NCBI GenBank assembly: GCA_035772405.1
Contig: JAYKKM010000257.1
Coordinates: 287,001 to 351,000, forward strand
DNA from: Chrysogorgia sp. JL179-B06
Taxonomy: Eukaryota > Cnidaria > Anthozoa > Scleralcyonacea > Chrysogorgiidae
Direction: 5' to 3'
DNA length: 64,000 nt
The position numbers and the translations under genes are program-made. The notes beneath the pieces are model-generated. The model was not told the DNA's origin. It made no database searches and saw only the letters and a list, made by a program, of their open reading frames with translations. Positions 21,465-32,429 of the stretch are shown piece after piece (position 1 is the first letter of the stretch; every line of letters begins with the position of its first letter).

Positions 21465-21791
21465 TTAAAGGTGCAGTCCAGTCCGTTCTGCGCATGTGTG
21501 ATATTTCAAACGTTGGGGACCCCACATGTAAACAAACTTTAACGGAATAGATTTGCGACAGTTCGAAAGCGAGTATTCGTTAAAGGTGGCGAAGGCGCGA
21601 GTAGTAGTTTGATATATTAACAACATTTAGGAACCAAACAGCTTCTTATAACACGCTTTTTAGGCGGAAAAGCTCAAGCATGTGAAAAAAATCCGCAATA
21701 CTTCATGTTCAATGTTTATATAATGCAATGTAAACAAACGATGTAAACAGAAACGTAGACATGCGCAGAACGGACTGGACGGCACCTTTAA
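21465..21791. mobile_element. TTAA-target MITE, family B (327 bp)
   Basis: Termini TTAAAGGTGCAGTCCAGTCC and GGACTGGACGGCACCTTTAA; inverted repeats of about 32 bp extend through GTTCTGCGCATGT. TTAA lies at both ends. Confidence 0.8.
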
Positions 21792-22072
21792 AAGTTTGTG
21801 AAATTTAAAAGTCGTATTAATAATTAAGATATTAACTTCTTATTAACCGAGTGCGAGGTCTGTACGGTAAAGTATTTGCCTGAGGTTTTCGTACAGACCG
21901 AGCGACGAAGGATCTGCAGCAAGGTCTGTGCGAAAAGTTAATAAACAGCTTTCAAGAAAAGCAGCACTAATGTTCCAGGACGTGTCATTGTTCGAACTTT
22001 TTCAACGAACATACTCAAATCCTCTTTTATTTTCATCCAAATCAACTCAGAAATTTTCCCGCCAAAACGTAC

Positions 22073-22136
22073 CGGTCCGGAAAAGGAGTATTGCCCACTC
22101 ACAGCGCCGGGAGGGCAATACGCTTTTTTCCGGACC
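22073..22136. repeat. Hairpin
   Basis: GTCCGGAAAAGGAGTATTGCC pairs with GGCAATACGCTTTTTTCCGG across a short loop. Confidence 0.7.
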
Positions 22137-22228
22137 TCTCACGAACCAATCAGCGTGCGCCATCTTTCTTAGCCATATAATATATCTTCTTATCAAACTT
22201 TATAAAAATATCTAACGTGGCTGCGGTC

Positions 22229-22791
22229 TTAAAGTGCATATAACGTCTGTGGGAATTGAACATATTTGTAATCTATGGATTCTCCTGAGATAAATTGTAA
22301 TATATCTTGTCAGCTGAACATTTCATCTTCATAGACTTTTTTGCTGTTAAAGTTGACGGAAATGATGTCCTAGCGGGCATCTGTCTATATGAAAACCTCT
22401 TTACAGATTCCCGCTATGACGTAATTTCCGTCAACTTTTTTTATTTTAATTTTTTTTATTAGATTCGCCATTATAACATAATATATTACGGTGTATAGAT
22501 ATTATGGCAGGGTAACCGCAACAGCAAAATGCCAATTACTGCGGGCCCAAAAATTAAAAATAATAAAATTATTTGAAATACTAACTACAAAACCTACAAT
22601 AACAACATAAATACCAACTAAAGATACTAATTACAGCAAGAAGTGGGACGCATAAGGCTGCGAGAACTTTAACAGCAAAAAGTCTATGAAGATGAAATTT
22701 TCAGCTGACAAGATATATTACAATTTTTCTCAGGAGAATCGATAGATTACATATATATGTTAAATTCCCACAGACGTTATATGCACTTTAA
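22229..22791. mobile_element. TTAA-target MITE, family C (563 bp)
   Basis: Arms of about 120 bp begin TTAAAGTGCATATAACGTCT and end AGACGTTATATGCACTTTAA. TTAA lies at both ends. An internal hairpin (AGTTGACGGAAAT against ATTTCCGTCAACT, about 22353-22436) lies in the left half. Confidence 0.85.
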
Positions 22792-24440
22792 GTTTTGCGT
22801 CATGAGCGTTCCAAACTTTTGCACTTAAATATTGTACTGTACTCTTAGTCCAATTAGTTTTGGGTTTTGGTGAACGGAGACTATCTTTAGATCTCGTATT
22901 ATATTTATGAATTTCTGATTGAAATTGAAATGTAGAACATAATTCAGGAGGGTGCCAGTTCAAACTTTGTAACACTGTTTTTGTACAACTCTTCATATCA
23001 AGTTGCAGAATAATTTTACCAGCCTTGTTCTGCAGTCTTTGTATCCTAGACATGTTTGTTGAACTAGAGAGTTTATCTCCCCACATATAATATCTCCATA
23101 ATCCAGCAATGGCAATATATATGCGATTATGCGTTGTAGAACGTTTTTCTTGCTTTGAGATCCAATGAATCTTGTATCCGCCTTAACTGGCTTAATTTAA
23201 AAGAAACCAATTTACAGATTCGATTAGTTTCTTTCGTCCAGGACATTTTTGATCTAGGGTAATGCCAAGGTACTTAAATTCTGTTACAGTGGTGATGCGG
23301 TTGTCCCCAATTTGACCGAGATTGGTAGCGTTCAGAGTTAGTTTGTTGAGATTAAGCCAGTCCATGACGTGCTTTAGATCAGCAATTAGAGATTCTTCTA
23401 TTATACTGGGCGATGAGTCGGATGCATAAATAACAGTATCATCAGCGTATACATATACCTATTTCGCATCTATTAAGTGAATTTGGGAGATCGTTGATGT
23501 ATAATGAGAACAGAAGGGGTCCCAAAATGACCCAAGGGTGCAACATTCATTGTGTTGGAAAATACTCTGCCTACGTACACGGATTGCGTTCTGCCGTTTA
23601 GGTAAGATCTAAACCATTTTAGTTCAACGTCTTGAATACTCGTAGCTTCTAGTTTATTTAAAAGCATTCCATGGTTAATTGAGTTAAATGCCTTACATAA
23701 ATAAAAAAACAGAAGACCTGTAATTTTCAAGATTTTGAAGTAATTCATCGGTTAATTTAACCAGAGCTGTTTGGGTTGAATATTTAGGACGAAAACCAGC
23801 CTGATGACTCGTCAACAATCCATGATTTATTAGGTGTAGATAAAACTGATTGCGAACCAGTTTTTCCATGACTTTGCTTGCAACTGGCAGAATGGATATC
23901 GGACGATAGTCTAGTATCCGATCTGTTTCCATTCTTATAAAGCGGAATTACCATAGTAGGATATATACCAGAAGAGATGGATAAGTTGATAATATTTGTG
24001 AGTGGTGTGGTTATGACGGATCGTGCATCCTTTAGTAATTAAAAATCCCTCTCTGCACTCATTGATTTTCTTATATCACTATATAGTGAGCCATGCAGGG
24101 TTGTTGCAGCCTTTCACTCTTGGTGTCCTAGGGGTGCATGTTTATCACAAACATCCAGAAACAATGTATTGAAATGATGTAGTCGACATTTACATCTTCA
24201 AAAAGTTCTATAATGTTCCATGGGACATAATTCTTCACGTAATTCTTATACGATCTAGTTTCAACCATTTTCGGTTCCGTTTTACATGCCCCTATCTTTC
24301 GAACAAGGTAAATCATGGAGTGATCACTCACACCAAGATGATGAACTCCACATTCGACAATCCGCCTACTCGAATTACAGAAGATCAGATCAATCATATG
24401 CCGGGTATATGGGTTATTAGTGCGTATGGGCATATGGGTT
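22792..24440 (-). pseudogene. CR1/L2-like LINE relic
   Basis: In order on the minus strand: end of an apurinic endonuclease domain (GVSDHSMIYLV), reverse transcriptase blocks DYRPISILPVASKVMEKLV, HQAGFRPKYSTQTAL and KAFNSINHGMLLNKL, the catalytic YADD box near 23436-23450 (YVYADDTVIYASDSSPS), and the C-terminal GDKLSSSTNMSRIQRLQNKA region. Multiple frameshifts and stops make it non-functional. The 5' part of the element is missing. It abuts the family C MITE on its 3' side and an opposite-strand LINE on the other. Confidence 0.85.
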
Positions 24441-25215
24441 ATACTAGTGCGCTAAAATGGTCAAAGCACACCTTCGATCGATGCACAACAGCCAACAAAA
24501 TGCTTGGTTTTCTGCGCAGGTCTGCTTCGGAAATCAATAATGAAAAGATCCGCCGCTCATTGTATCTGGCAGTTGTGTGATCTGTTCTGGCCTATGTCAC
24601 CCAAGTCTGGTCCCCGCAGTCAATCGAGCTTATCAAACGAACAGAGCGCATCCAACGCCGAGCTTCAAAATTTATCTTGAAGCTGCCATATATGTGCGAA
24701 GAATCTTACGAAGAGAGACTCGTTTCTACAAATCTACAACCACTTTCTTACTGGCACGAGTATCTTGGCATTGTACCTATTTCAAGCGATATCTTACCCG
24801 AACGTCTTGTTCCCTTAAGACTTACTAGATCCTCCGCAAATGTCAATGCAATCTCATTCCGTCAACGTAAATGTAAAACAACTACTTTCAATCGCTAATT
24901 TTTCATTAGAACAACAAGGACTTGGAACTCTCTCCCTGAATACTTAAGGCTAGATCATTTAAACTTTAAAAATTTAAGAAATCTCTATTAGACTATTATA
25001 ATTATGCTCTATTATAATCCTGTTATAATTAGTGTTGGAAAACTGTCTGCCTATAAAGTGGAACACATCGCGAAGCCTCACTCAACCCATAATTAACTTG
25101 CTATTATTAGTTATTATTTTATTTTTGTAAGGGCCCACTGTAATTGGTGTTTAACTGTTGTGGTGACCCTGCTTCTTCTATGTATTTTTTTAGAGGCGAA
25201 GCTAAATAAATAAAA
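24441..25215 (+). pseudogene. CR1-like LINE relic, 3' end
   Basis: Encodes the RT C-terminal segment TTANKMLGFLRRSASEINN, then AYVTQVWSPQSIELIKRTER and IQRRASKFIL in broken frames. Ends in a 3' UTR with GAGGCGAAGCTAAATAAATA. It has no RT catalytic box. It stands head to head with the minus-strand LINE at 22792-24440. Confidence 0.8.
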
Positions 25216-25313
25216 GATTCCGAATGATCGGTAATTCTTGTAGGTTCTTAAACAAGTTGCGTAAAATCATATAAATTATGAACGTACGGACTATTGCAGA
25301 ATAAATTACAACT

Positions 25314-25727
25314 TTAAAGTGGCAATGAATCGAAAATTAAGTTTGTCTTATTTGAAAGAACTCTTGAGGAACTCTTACTTCTTGAGATCATAGATGATAT
25401 TCAAATGAGATAATCTATGACGTAGCAAGTTGTACACAACATTGGAAAATCCTGTATATCTTAAAGATTATTGAACAAAATCACTTGAAGCTTGTCTTTA
25501 ATGTTTTGTTTCATGAGTTGTATAGCAATTGCAAAGTTTTGAGTGATTTCTTTTAATAATATTGGAAAGATATATACATGATTTTCTAATGTTGTGTACA
25601 ACATGCATAAGTCTAAATATATATCTCAAGAACTGAGTGAAATATGGAAGAGCTGTAAGTTGTTATTCCTCATTGTTTTAAGAGTTTTTTCAAATAAGAT
25701 AAACTTAATTTTCGATTCATATATAGT
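25314..25727. mobile_element. Inverted-repeat element, possible TTAA MITE
   Basis: AATGAATCGAAAATTAAGTT and its near complement AACTTAATTTTCGATTCATA form the ends. TTAA is present on the left (25314-25317) but not clear on the right. A second internal pair is formed by TTGTACACAACATTGGAAAA and its complement. Confidence 0.6.
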
Positions 25728-26437
25728 GCAGAGAGTGAAGAGACCTTCTGTTTACCTATGTTACCATGCACTAGTATACATCTGCCTATTTATGAGATCT
25801 TCATCAGACATCAGTCGAGACTCTTCATCGGATTATTATACGATTGATATAATATTCCGACAGCCTTCAGGCGGCGGCGCAATTTTCTCTTTCGTAAACG
25901 GTCGTTACCATCCCGAAGCGTCGTTACCATCCCAGCTCTCATAGAATGTTGGGTAAGCGGAGTGAAATTCCTCGTTTGTTTGGTGCGGTGGCATGTTCGT
26001 CGTGAAATTCAAAATATGTAAATATTTGGTATTTAGTATACAGAAGAGCAAACTCTCAATCCTGGACTAGTAAATTCGATTTTGTGATAGTCACAACGTA
26101 TATTTTAGATACTTTCCAAAAGGCAAGCGACGTTATTCGGGATTTCGAAATATCACTCGCAACAACGTATGCTGTGAAGTTTCAAAATATATTTGTCGAC
26201 TGAAATTATTATATGCGCATTGTATATATGGACCACCGTAATATACTGTATAACCATAAATGCAGTTAAGCACTTCTGCATTTGCCATAGAACATTCGTA
26301 AAGTCACTTACTATAGTCATAGATGCTTTTAAATAATTGACAAAACGTCTTGTGCTGCGCAGGCAGTGTAGAAATACAAATCAAAATGTATAAAAAGGTT
26401 CAGGTGCATGTATACTGCCGAAATAGCGTGTAAGTTG

Positions 26438-26471
26438 TCTAACGTTTCGAGCGAAGGCCCTTCGTCAGAGA
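26438..26471 (-). ncRNA. Hammerhead-like motif
   Basis: Minus strand: TCT, CTGACGA, A, GGGC-CTTC-GCTC, GAAACGTT, AGA. Confidence 0.55.
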
Positions 26472-26526
26472 GTGAAACATAAAGTGAAATATAATCACTT
26501 CGTAATTATTTCACTTTACGTTTCAC

Positions 26527-26557
26527 TCTCTGACGAAGGGCCGCTCGAAACGTTAGA
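26527..26557 (+). ncRNA. Hammerhead-like motif, shortened loop
   Basis: TCT, CTGACGA, A, GGGC-C-GCTC, GAAACGTT, AGA. The stem II loop has lost three nucleotides compared with the opposite arm. Confidence 0.5.
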
Positions 26558-26842
26558 CAACTTACGCACTATTTCATAGACTTGCTCCAAAACTGCCTCT
26601 TGATTGTTTCGGGTTTGTTTAAATTTGTTTTTTTCAAAGAACTCGCCATATAGATGCTTGTTCGCTTTTTAGATAGAAATATTATGAAAGAACACGAGGA
26701 GTCGCGAAATAAAGTGCGCGGGAACCTTGGGACCACGAGGAATTTCACTCCGCTTACCCAACATTCTATGAGAGCTATAGGATGGTAACGACGCTTCGGG
26801 ATGGTAACGACCGTTCACGAAAGGGAAAATTGCCTCGCCGCG

Positions 26843-27600
26843 CTCTCTAAAATTTGGTTGGTCAACTGTTTTTTTCTTTAATTTGTGCATTAAAAACAAA
26901 AATATTTCTTCCTTCTATAACTGTGTACTGATACACAAGGCCATGAACTTTCGATCGTCACTTAATTCTGCTGCTGTCATTTTGACAGCAACTTCCAAGT
27001 TAGCGCCGTGATATACAATTACATTTATCAGAATGATAGCCGTGAGTATCAAATACGTTCGCGCACTATTCTATATTATATATTGTGTTGTCTGAAAAAC
27101 AACTCGAAAACTCTAAAAGGTTGGTGTACTGCCGTAATAGTGGCTCTTCCGTAAAATGTTGAATTCTCGGAATGTTAGTCATGGTAATGGGAGCCCGCAG
27201 TCCACTTATATATAGAGGTCAGTGACCGAAATAAGTTGCCGGAACTATAGTTTCAGAAACTTGCTCGCAAAATAGAACTAATCAGCGAAACTTTTCAACA
27301 TACACTGGAAATGTTTGCTTCAAAAACATGTTTCGACAACATCCTCTAGTGCATGCTGGGCTTTAGTCACGCCATTGAGGGTCTTGGAAAGGACTTTGGA
27401 ATCTCTAACGATGGGACTTTGTTGGGACCGTTATATCTCCTATTAGTATAAATTGACAAGTTATCACAAATCCTCAATTTTCATTAGCTATCGCAGGAGT
27501 TATTATCCGTGATAGAAACCTCTGGGATAAAAATCGCGTGATTTCGAAAGAATATTTACATTTTTTGTAAAAAATTTCTTGGGTTAGAAACTTGTAAATT
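26843..27600. other. Intergenic DNA
   Basis: Only a truncated copy of the 13497 palindrome terminus (AAAAGGTTGGTGTACTGCCG, near 27116) is recognised. Confidence 0.45.
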
Positions 27601-27837
27601 TAACTCGGCTCCGCCTCGTTGACTATCTGCTCTTAGTAGAAACTGACCATGGTCTATTACAAATGCTGCATTCTGATTGGCTACTCAACCGTTGTCTATT
27701 CGTGATAGACAACGTTTGGGAAACGCGCTCAAAACAATGGCAGAAACTCTCGTTTTGGGGAGGTTTCAGACGAGTTTTTGGATATTTTTTTGGAGAATGC
27801 ATGATTTGTAATAGTTCACTAATTTGTTTCTACTAAA

Positions 27838-27945
27838 ACAATTAGACAACTCGTCCTCATTGTCTATGAGCGAATAGTCAACTCAGGCTTCGCTTTCGTT
27901 GACTATTCGCTCATAGACAACTCGGACTCGTTGTCTAATTGTTAA
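27838..27945. mobile_element. Hairpin MITE
   Basis: ACAATTAGACAACTCG and GAGCGAATAGTCAAC are mirrored by GTTGACTATTCGCTC and CGTTGTCTAATTGTT around a short GCTTCG-type apex. Confidence 0.8.
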
Positions 27946-28112
27946 ATAGAAAACGCAGGCTCGTTGTCTAATTGCTGTGAGGAATCAATACTAAACGACA
28001 TTTTTGACGCGACATTTTTAACGGACGCGACATTTTTAACGAACGCCACAGCTGGGCATCGCCGCACTTTAGCACTGTGTCGTGGCGAGATGGAATACTC
28101 GCAGTTGAGTCG

Positions 28113-28337
28113 TCTTCTGGACGATCCTTTTATGAGTATTAAGGTTAGTATTAGAAAACCATTAGGCGTGGGGTAAGAAAACCCATTAGGCGGGGGTTAG
28201 GAGTTAGGATCTAAGTTGTTTTGGGGTCAGCAGTTCTATGATGTATTTCATCATACAGACATGTCCGATCGTATGATAACAGTACAATCTCTCATTTCAT
28301 CTCACCTCTCCCGGATACTAAAAAAGATCGTCCAGAT
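28113..28337. mobile_element. TIR MITE with TTAGGC-like core (225 bp)
   Basis: Termini TCTGGACGATCCTTTTATGA and TAAAAAAGATCGTCCAGA. The core has CCATTAGGCG repeats, GGGGGTTAGGAGTTAGG and GTTGTTTTGGGG. Confidence 0.7.
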
Positions 28338-28531
28338 ATTATATACAAATTATATCCAGGATATTATATATAAATTATATCCAGATATTATATATAAATT
28401 ATATCCAGGATATTATATATAAATTATATCCAGGATATTATATATAAATTATATCCAGGATATTATATATAAATTATATCCAGATATTATATATAAATTA
28501 TATCCAGGATATTATATATATATTATATACA
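28336..28531 (+). repeat. Minisatellite, 24-25 bp unit, about 8 copies
   Basis: The unit reads ATATTATATATAAATTATAT then CCAG or CCAGG. It ends 175 bp upstream of the GPCR start codon and may lie in its upstream region. Confidence 0.93.
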
Positions 28532-28658
28532 AACACATACCTAGTACCTCATGGTCAGTTCAACTGCGCGTATTCCATCTAGCCATGCACGACCTTAGCA
28601 CTGTGTCTGGTTTGTACTTTTACTCTCTTATTCTTTCTTATTCTGACTAAAGTTACAA

Positions 28659-28705
28659 ATCTTCCTGCATACAGGTATCGCTTATCTGGCATTACTTATA
28701 TCAAC
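28659..28705 (+). promoter_or_regulatory. Possible 5' UTR splice acceptor before the GPCR
   Basis: CTTCCTGCATACAG (ending 28674), preceded by a TTCTGACTAA branch-like sequence, could be an acceptor joining an upstream non-coding exon to the coding exon. Confidence 0.3.
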
Positions 28706-29611
28706 ATGGCGGATCAAAATCAAACAGGTAACACCACTGGGTTAGTTTTGTGCGCGATCGAAGTGCCGGACGTTTTCATGGTTATCATCGGCTCGCTCGC
28801 AGTGCTGTTTAATGGCTTGCTCCTGCTCCTCATCAGCAACAACCAGAAGATCTTCTTTCGAACGAGAGTCTCGTATCTCGTCACCAACCTTGCGTTGGCC
28901 GATTTCTTGACGGGCGCGATGCTGGTGTTGGTGATGGTTCTGAGAATGTCACCACAACGCAAGCAGACACTCCACGGCTTTGAGTTTTTGTTTCTCTGCA
29001 CGAGCATCCAGATCTCGTTCCTGACGCTCATCCTCATGTCCTTGGACCGACTGGTGGTCACGATGCTACCGTTGATCTGGTCGAGGATCCTCACTGTCCG
29101 ACGGACTCTCGTCGGCATCGTCTTCACCTGGGCGGTGTCGATCGTCAGCGGCATAATTATACGGTACTACACGGAGAGAAAGCGACTCGCCATGTTACTG
29201 TTCCTGGAGATTTCGGTTTTCCTATTCATCGCCAGTCACGTGTTCATCTACCAGTTCTTGAAAAGACAGCGAAGACGTCTGGTACACTCGAGCAGCTCAG
29301 CTCTAGAAATGTCGGCCGTCGTAGACCTCACCATGCAGGCGTCGTACGCGCAAATAACTTCCGTCGTGTTCACCCTAATGCTGGTCCTCGTTCTCACTTA
29401 CTTGCCATACATTATCTGTTTGAATATCCTGATGGTACGCCAAGGCACGAGCATCCATGTGCAGCTGTACAACACAGTGTTTCGCTACACTCAAGCGTTC
29501 TCCTATTTGAACTACGCCGTAAACCCGATCGTATACGCGTGGCGCTTGAGAGTTTATCGCAGAGCACTCTACAGGATGTTTAGCTTGGTTAGAATGGGCG
29601 AGTTAGACTGA
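28706..29611 (+). CDS. Rhodopsin-like (class A) seven-transmembrane receptor, orphan
   Basis: A single open frame of 301 residues starting at ATG in a good context (AACATGG). Seven hydrophobic segments are visible. An N-terminal tail has NQT and NTT glycosylation sites. TM1 is FNGLLLLLI, TM2 NLALADFLTG (conserved Asp), TM3 ends SLDRLVVT (DRY variant DRL), TM4 is FTWAVSIVSG, TM6 is LTYLPYII with the conserved Pro but no CWxP Trp, and TM7 is NYAVNPIVYAWR (NPxxY). A basic RxxRRALYRMF segment follows, as in helix 8. The second extracellular loop is only about 10 residues, and the usual TM3 to ECL2 disulfide cysteines are absent (His where C3.25 is expected). The protein should sit in the plasma membrane and couple to G proteins; the ligand is unknown. 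Intronless class A receptors in large lineage-specific families are common in cnidarians. Confidence 0.92.
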   Translation: MADQNQTGNTTGLVLCAIEVPDVFMVIIGSLAVLFNGLLLLLISNNQKIFFRTRVSYLVTNLALADFLTGAMLVLVMVLRMSPQRKQTLHGFEFLFLCTSIQISFLTLILMSLDRLVVTMLPLIWSRILTVRRTLVGIVFTWAVSIVSGIIIRYYTERKRLAMLLFLEISVFLFIASHVFIYQFLKRQRRRLVHSSSSALEMSAVVDLTMQASYAQITSVVFTLMLVLVLTYLPYIICLNILMVRQGTSIHVQLYNTVFRYTQAFSYLNYAVNPIVYAWRLRVYRRALYRMFSLVRMGELD

Positions 29612-29804
29612 TCCGAAAATCGAAGTGCAGCTGAAGGGACAGAAGTGGGCTGAGATCCATCTCAACGAGTCCAGTGCTCTACAATAACAGTAACTCTAAA
29701 GTAAATCACTTTAATTTCTCAGTATATCTCGTTATATCTAATTACTGTAATTATTGTAATTATTGTAATCTTAAGCTATTGGAACCTGCACCTAATTTCG
29801 TCTA

Positions 29805-30376
29805 CAGTAAAAACCCGCGAGTAAGAACCTGCGTTTTCCCAAGTTAGCCTAAACAGGTTCTTATATAAATGGTACTTAGCACAAATTGAGGCTTATATAT
29901 ATAAATAGATTCTTAAATAGGTTCTTACTTTCTAAGAAAAAAATACATTGTAGCTAATAGAATTTAGTGGTATTCAGCCTGTATATAACATCTGCATACC
30001 ATGTAAGTATTTATAAAGAAATTCATGAAAAAAACAGACTCTTCCATATGCTGATGTGTAGCCATGGAGATACTGTATAAACAATATATATACAGTTACA
30101 GTATTTATGTGTAATTACAACAATAACAATTCTATTTGATTTTCAACATTGGCATTTACATTGTATTAAATTGGAGTAATAAGGCACCTGTGTCTCCAAA
30201 AATGTTGATCTGTATCTTATTCACCCAAGTGTACACATCTTTTTATATAGATTTTAGAAAATAAAAACCTGTTTCAAATTTTAGGCTAAACAGGTTCTTG
30301 TATAGAGGGGGTATAACCGCCAAATTTAGCCTAACAGGTTCTTAAAAATTAGGTTCTTACTCGCGGGTTTTTACTG
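29805..30376. mobile_element. Tc1/mariner-type MITE (572 bp)
   Basis: Termini CAGTAAAAACCCGCGAGTAA and TTACTCGCGGGTTTTTACTG, flanked by TA on each side (29803-29804 and 30377-30378). CAGT ends and TA duplication are typical of Tc1/mariner. Subterminal CTAAACAGGTTCTTA motifs repeat at both ends. No transposase. Confidence 0.85.
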
Positions 30377-30409
30377 TATATATCATAATAGAGATTAGAC
30401 GTAGTTTGG

Positions 30410-30610
30410 CGCTACTTTGGCTTTGAAAGTTTTTTGAACGTAACTTTAAACGTTACTGTCCATGACCCAACGTTTCGACACTCCAATCTCGTGTCTTCAT
30501 CGGGGGTGATCGTTGTAAAGTTAGGATCCCTATTTATACCCTCATAGAACCGATGGTAACGATTTGAAACTGTTGTTTGAAACTGATTATAAACTGTTTT
30601 TACTTGCATT
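30410..30610 (-). mobile_element. PLE tail relic, third family
   Basis: Minus strand: CCGATGA, A, GACAC-loop-GTGTC, GAAACGTT (about 30468-30505), the same layout as the hammerhead-like tails but with C for U at core position 4. A 65-codon frame across it (TPDEDTRLECRNVG) is not regarded as a gene. Confidence 0.55.
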
Positions 30611-30689
30611 TTATGATAGTTAGTCGTGTAGTTAGATATAGTATAGTTCTTATAATATAGTATTATTTACTCTGTCCAATTAGGACTTT

Positions 30690-30785
30690 ATCAGATCTTG
30701 TAATTATTTCTTACCATACACATTTGTAAATCGGCATTGACAATCCCTGTTCGGGATATGCTAATAAACGTGTTGTATTGTATTG
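30690..30785 (+). pseudogene. LINE 3' end fragment
   Basis: CCCTGTTCGGGATATGCTAA followed by TAAACG and a TGTATTGTATTG tail is typical of CR1/L2-like 3' ends. Confidence 0.5.
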
Positions 30786-30852
30786 AATTTACCGGGCGGA
30801 AAGCGTATTATAAAATAACATGTACATGCAACAAGCAATTTGATTGGTCAAT

Positions 30853-30881
30853 ACCCGTGCAGGTGAGAGTATCCTGCACGG
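30853..30881. repeat. Short hairpin related to the 31588 MITE
   Basis: CCCGTGCAGG and CCTGCACGGG form a perfect 10-bp stem; the same GTGCAGGATAC sequence ends the hairpin MITE at 31588-31744. Confidence 0.6.
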
Positions 30882-30896
30882 GAATTTACAGCAATT

Positions 30897-31349
30897 TTAA
30901 GTGGCATTTTCCACCTCATTCCGTTTATCGTTATAAGTTAAAACAAAACTCTCAAGAGTAACAGAATATAGTTTTTGTATTGTGAGAAAACTATCACCAA
31001 GAAAACTGATCGTCTGATCCATTTTGTGTTCAATAGCGAACTTAAACAAAACAACAAGGTTTGAAAAGGGCATGTTTTGAAAGCAACAAACTCGCGAGAA
31101 TAATATACTGTTTAAATACCTTCTATTTTCTTGCCGGATGAACGCACTGGGAAAAGAACAATCTTTATCTATACGAAGTAAAATACCCAACAGCTCTCGA
31201 CTTAAAATCCAAAATCTTCCAGTGAAATTGTGAAAAAGACAGCGAAGACCTTTCCAGAGCGACAGTTGCTGCCCACAATATGTCTGTCTGTTCGCTTTGA
31301 AACAACAAGCCAAACCCTGAGACGGCTGATTCCAGTAATGATTAAGCAT
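30897..31349 (-). CDS. Uncharacterised 150-codon reading frame
   Basis: An open frame of 150 residues beginning with Met. It has no recognised domain, a slight excess of Phe, Leu and Cys, and no splice or promoter context that I can identify. It may be chance or the decayed coding part of a transposon. Confidence 0.15.
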   Translation of the reverse strand: MLNHYWNQPSQGLACCFKANRQTYCGQQLSLWKGLRCLFHNFTGRFWILSRELLGILLRIDKDCSFPSAFIRQENRRYLNSILFSRVCCFQNMPFSNLVVLFKFAIEHKMDQTISFLGDSFLTIQKLYSVTLESFVLTYNDKRNEVENAT

Positions 31350-31587
31350 TTTCCTAAAACTAGTCAGTATTTCTGATATTCAAAGTCGAGTTTTTTATCC
31401 ATATTCTGCTCTTTAATTGTAGTCGGATTTGTCGGCAAAACAAATTTCAGCTTTCCGGCCGCCTGCTCGACTGCTGTTAGAGACGAGTTATGATTGGTAG
31501 TTGATAATTCTTGGGAGAATTTGTATTCTCATCATATTATTTTTGGATAAAATTCGTTATTTCTCTGTCGTTATTTTATAAAATAAA

Positions 31588-31744
31588 TACCAAATGGTTT
31601 TCCGTGCAGGATACTGTGATCCAAACACTTGGGATGTTGCTCGACTTCCGAAAAGCTAAAAAACACTCGCCTAACGGCTCGTGTTTTTTTACGTTTTTCG
31701 AAAGTCTCGGATCATAGTATCCTGCACGGAAAATCATTTGGTAT
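31588..31744. mobile_element. Hairpin MITE, 157 bp
   Basis: AATACCAAATGGTTTTCCGT and GTGCAGGATACTGTGATCC at the left are mirrored at the right. The apex is AACACTCGCCTAACGGCTCG, which resembles the apices of other hairpin MITEs here. Confidence 0.85.
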
Positions 31745-31759
31745 TCCTTTAATCGTAAT

Positions 31760-32260
31760 TGCGTTCGACGAATGAGAACGCATTCTAATCTTGCATGTCA
31801 TGGGTTACTGTGCTTTACAGCTAAAAGAAATCAAGTTCTCAAACTCATTAATAATTCATGAACCAAAAACAGAAGAAATTAATGTTTAATTTAGTGTTTT
31901 GAAACCGGAGGAAGATCTATCTAGCTGATCACGAGATGACGTTTTGAAATATTTCAAAGTCCTAGGACTTTGAAAATATGTAAATTACTATGTTCGAGAA
32001 GTCAGTGCAAACACTCGACGTCAGACTTTACTGGGATTTCAAAGCCCTCGTTAATTGAAAATGCTCGCCTTCGGCTCGCATTTTCAATAGGCACTCGGAC
32101 TTTGAAATCCCGGTAAAGTCCTCCGTCTCGTGTTTGCACTATTACATAAAAACTTTACCCTTTTTGAAGAAATTACCTTTTTGGAATAAATTATGGCATT
32201 AGTTGAAAGCGTATCCGTATCTTGATCTGAAATCCTTAGAGTTTTCGACTTATATACGTA
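31760..32260 (+). repeat. Dispersed repeat Q, copy interrupted by an insertion
   Basis: 31760-31835 and 32146-32260 together match 13742-13890 continuously, with GAAATCAAG joined to ATAAAAAC in the uninterrupted copy. Confidence 0.75.
31836..32145. mobile_element. 310-bp insertion carrying a hairpin
   Basis: Absent from the paralogous site at 13830-13834. Contains an almost perfect hairpin (32005-32139), GTGCAAACACTCGACG against CTCGTGTTTGCAC, with the apex GCTCGCCTTCGGCTCGC. No clear target duplication. Its left part (ATTAATAATTCATGA) recurs near 42966. Confidence 0.7.
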
Positions 32261-32429
32261 TATACGATCATTTTAACACAATGACGAATGCTATTTTATT
32301 TTGGTTCTCATTTTTCAACTTTGATATTTGTTGCTCGTACCCTTATAGCATAATATAAGACTAGGACTGGAGTCAAGTATTATTTTAATTTTATTTGTCA
32401 ACTAATGTCAACTATTTTAATTTTATTTT

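Larger units (their letters stand above)
26391..26576. mobile_element. Palindrome of two PLE tails
   Basis: Inverted repeat centred near 26500: GTAAGTTGTCTAACGTTTCG against CGAAACGTTAGACAACTTAC. It is a near copy of the palindrome at 13497-13709, with one hammerhead-like motif per arm. Confidence 0.75.
25871..26842. mobile_element. Inverted-repeat element with nested PLE palindrome
   Basis: Terminal arms of about 105 bp (25871-25974 and 26737-26842) contain CGTTACCATCCCGAAGCG followed by CGTTACCATCCC, and GGTAAGCGGAGTGAAATTCC. The interior contains the PLE-tail palindrome at 26391-26576. Confidence 0.75.

Noticed and set aside
28336..28531. CRISPR-like spaced repeats
   Set aside because: The units are contiguous minisatellite repeats without unique spacers, in an animal genome.
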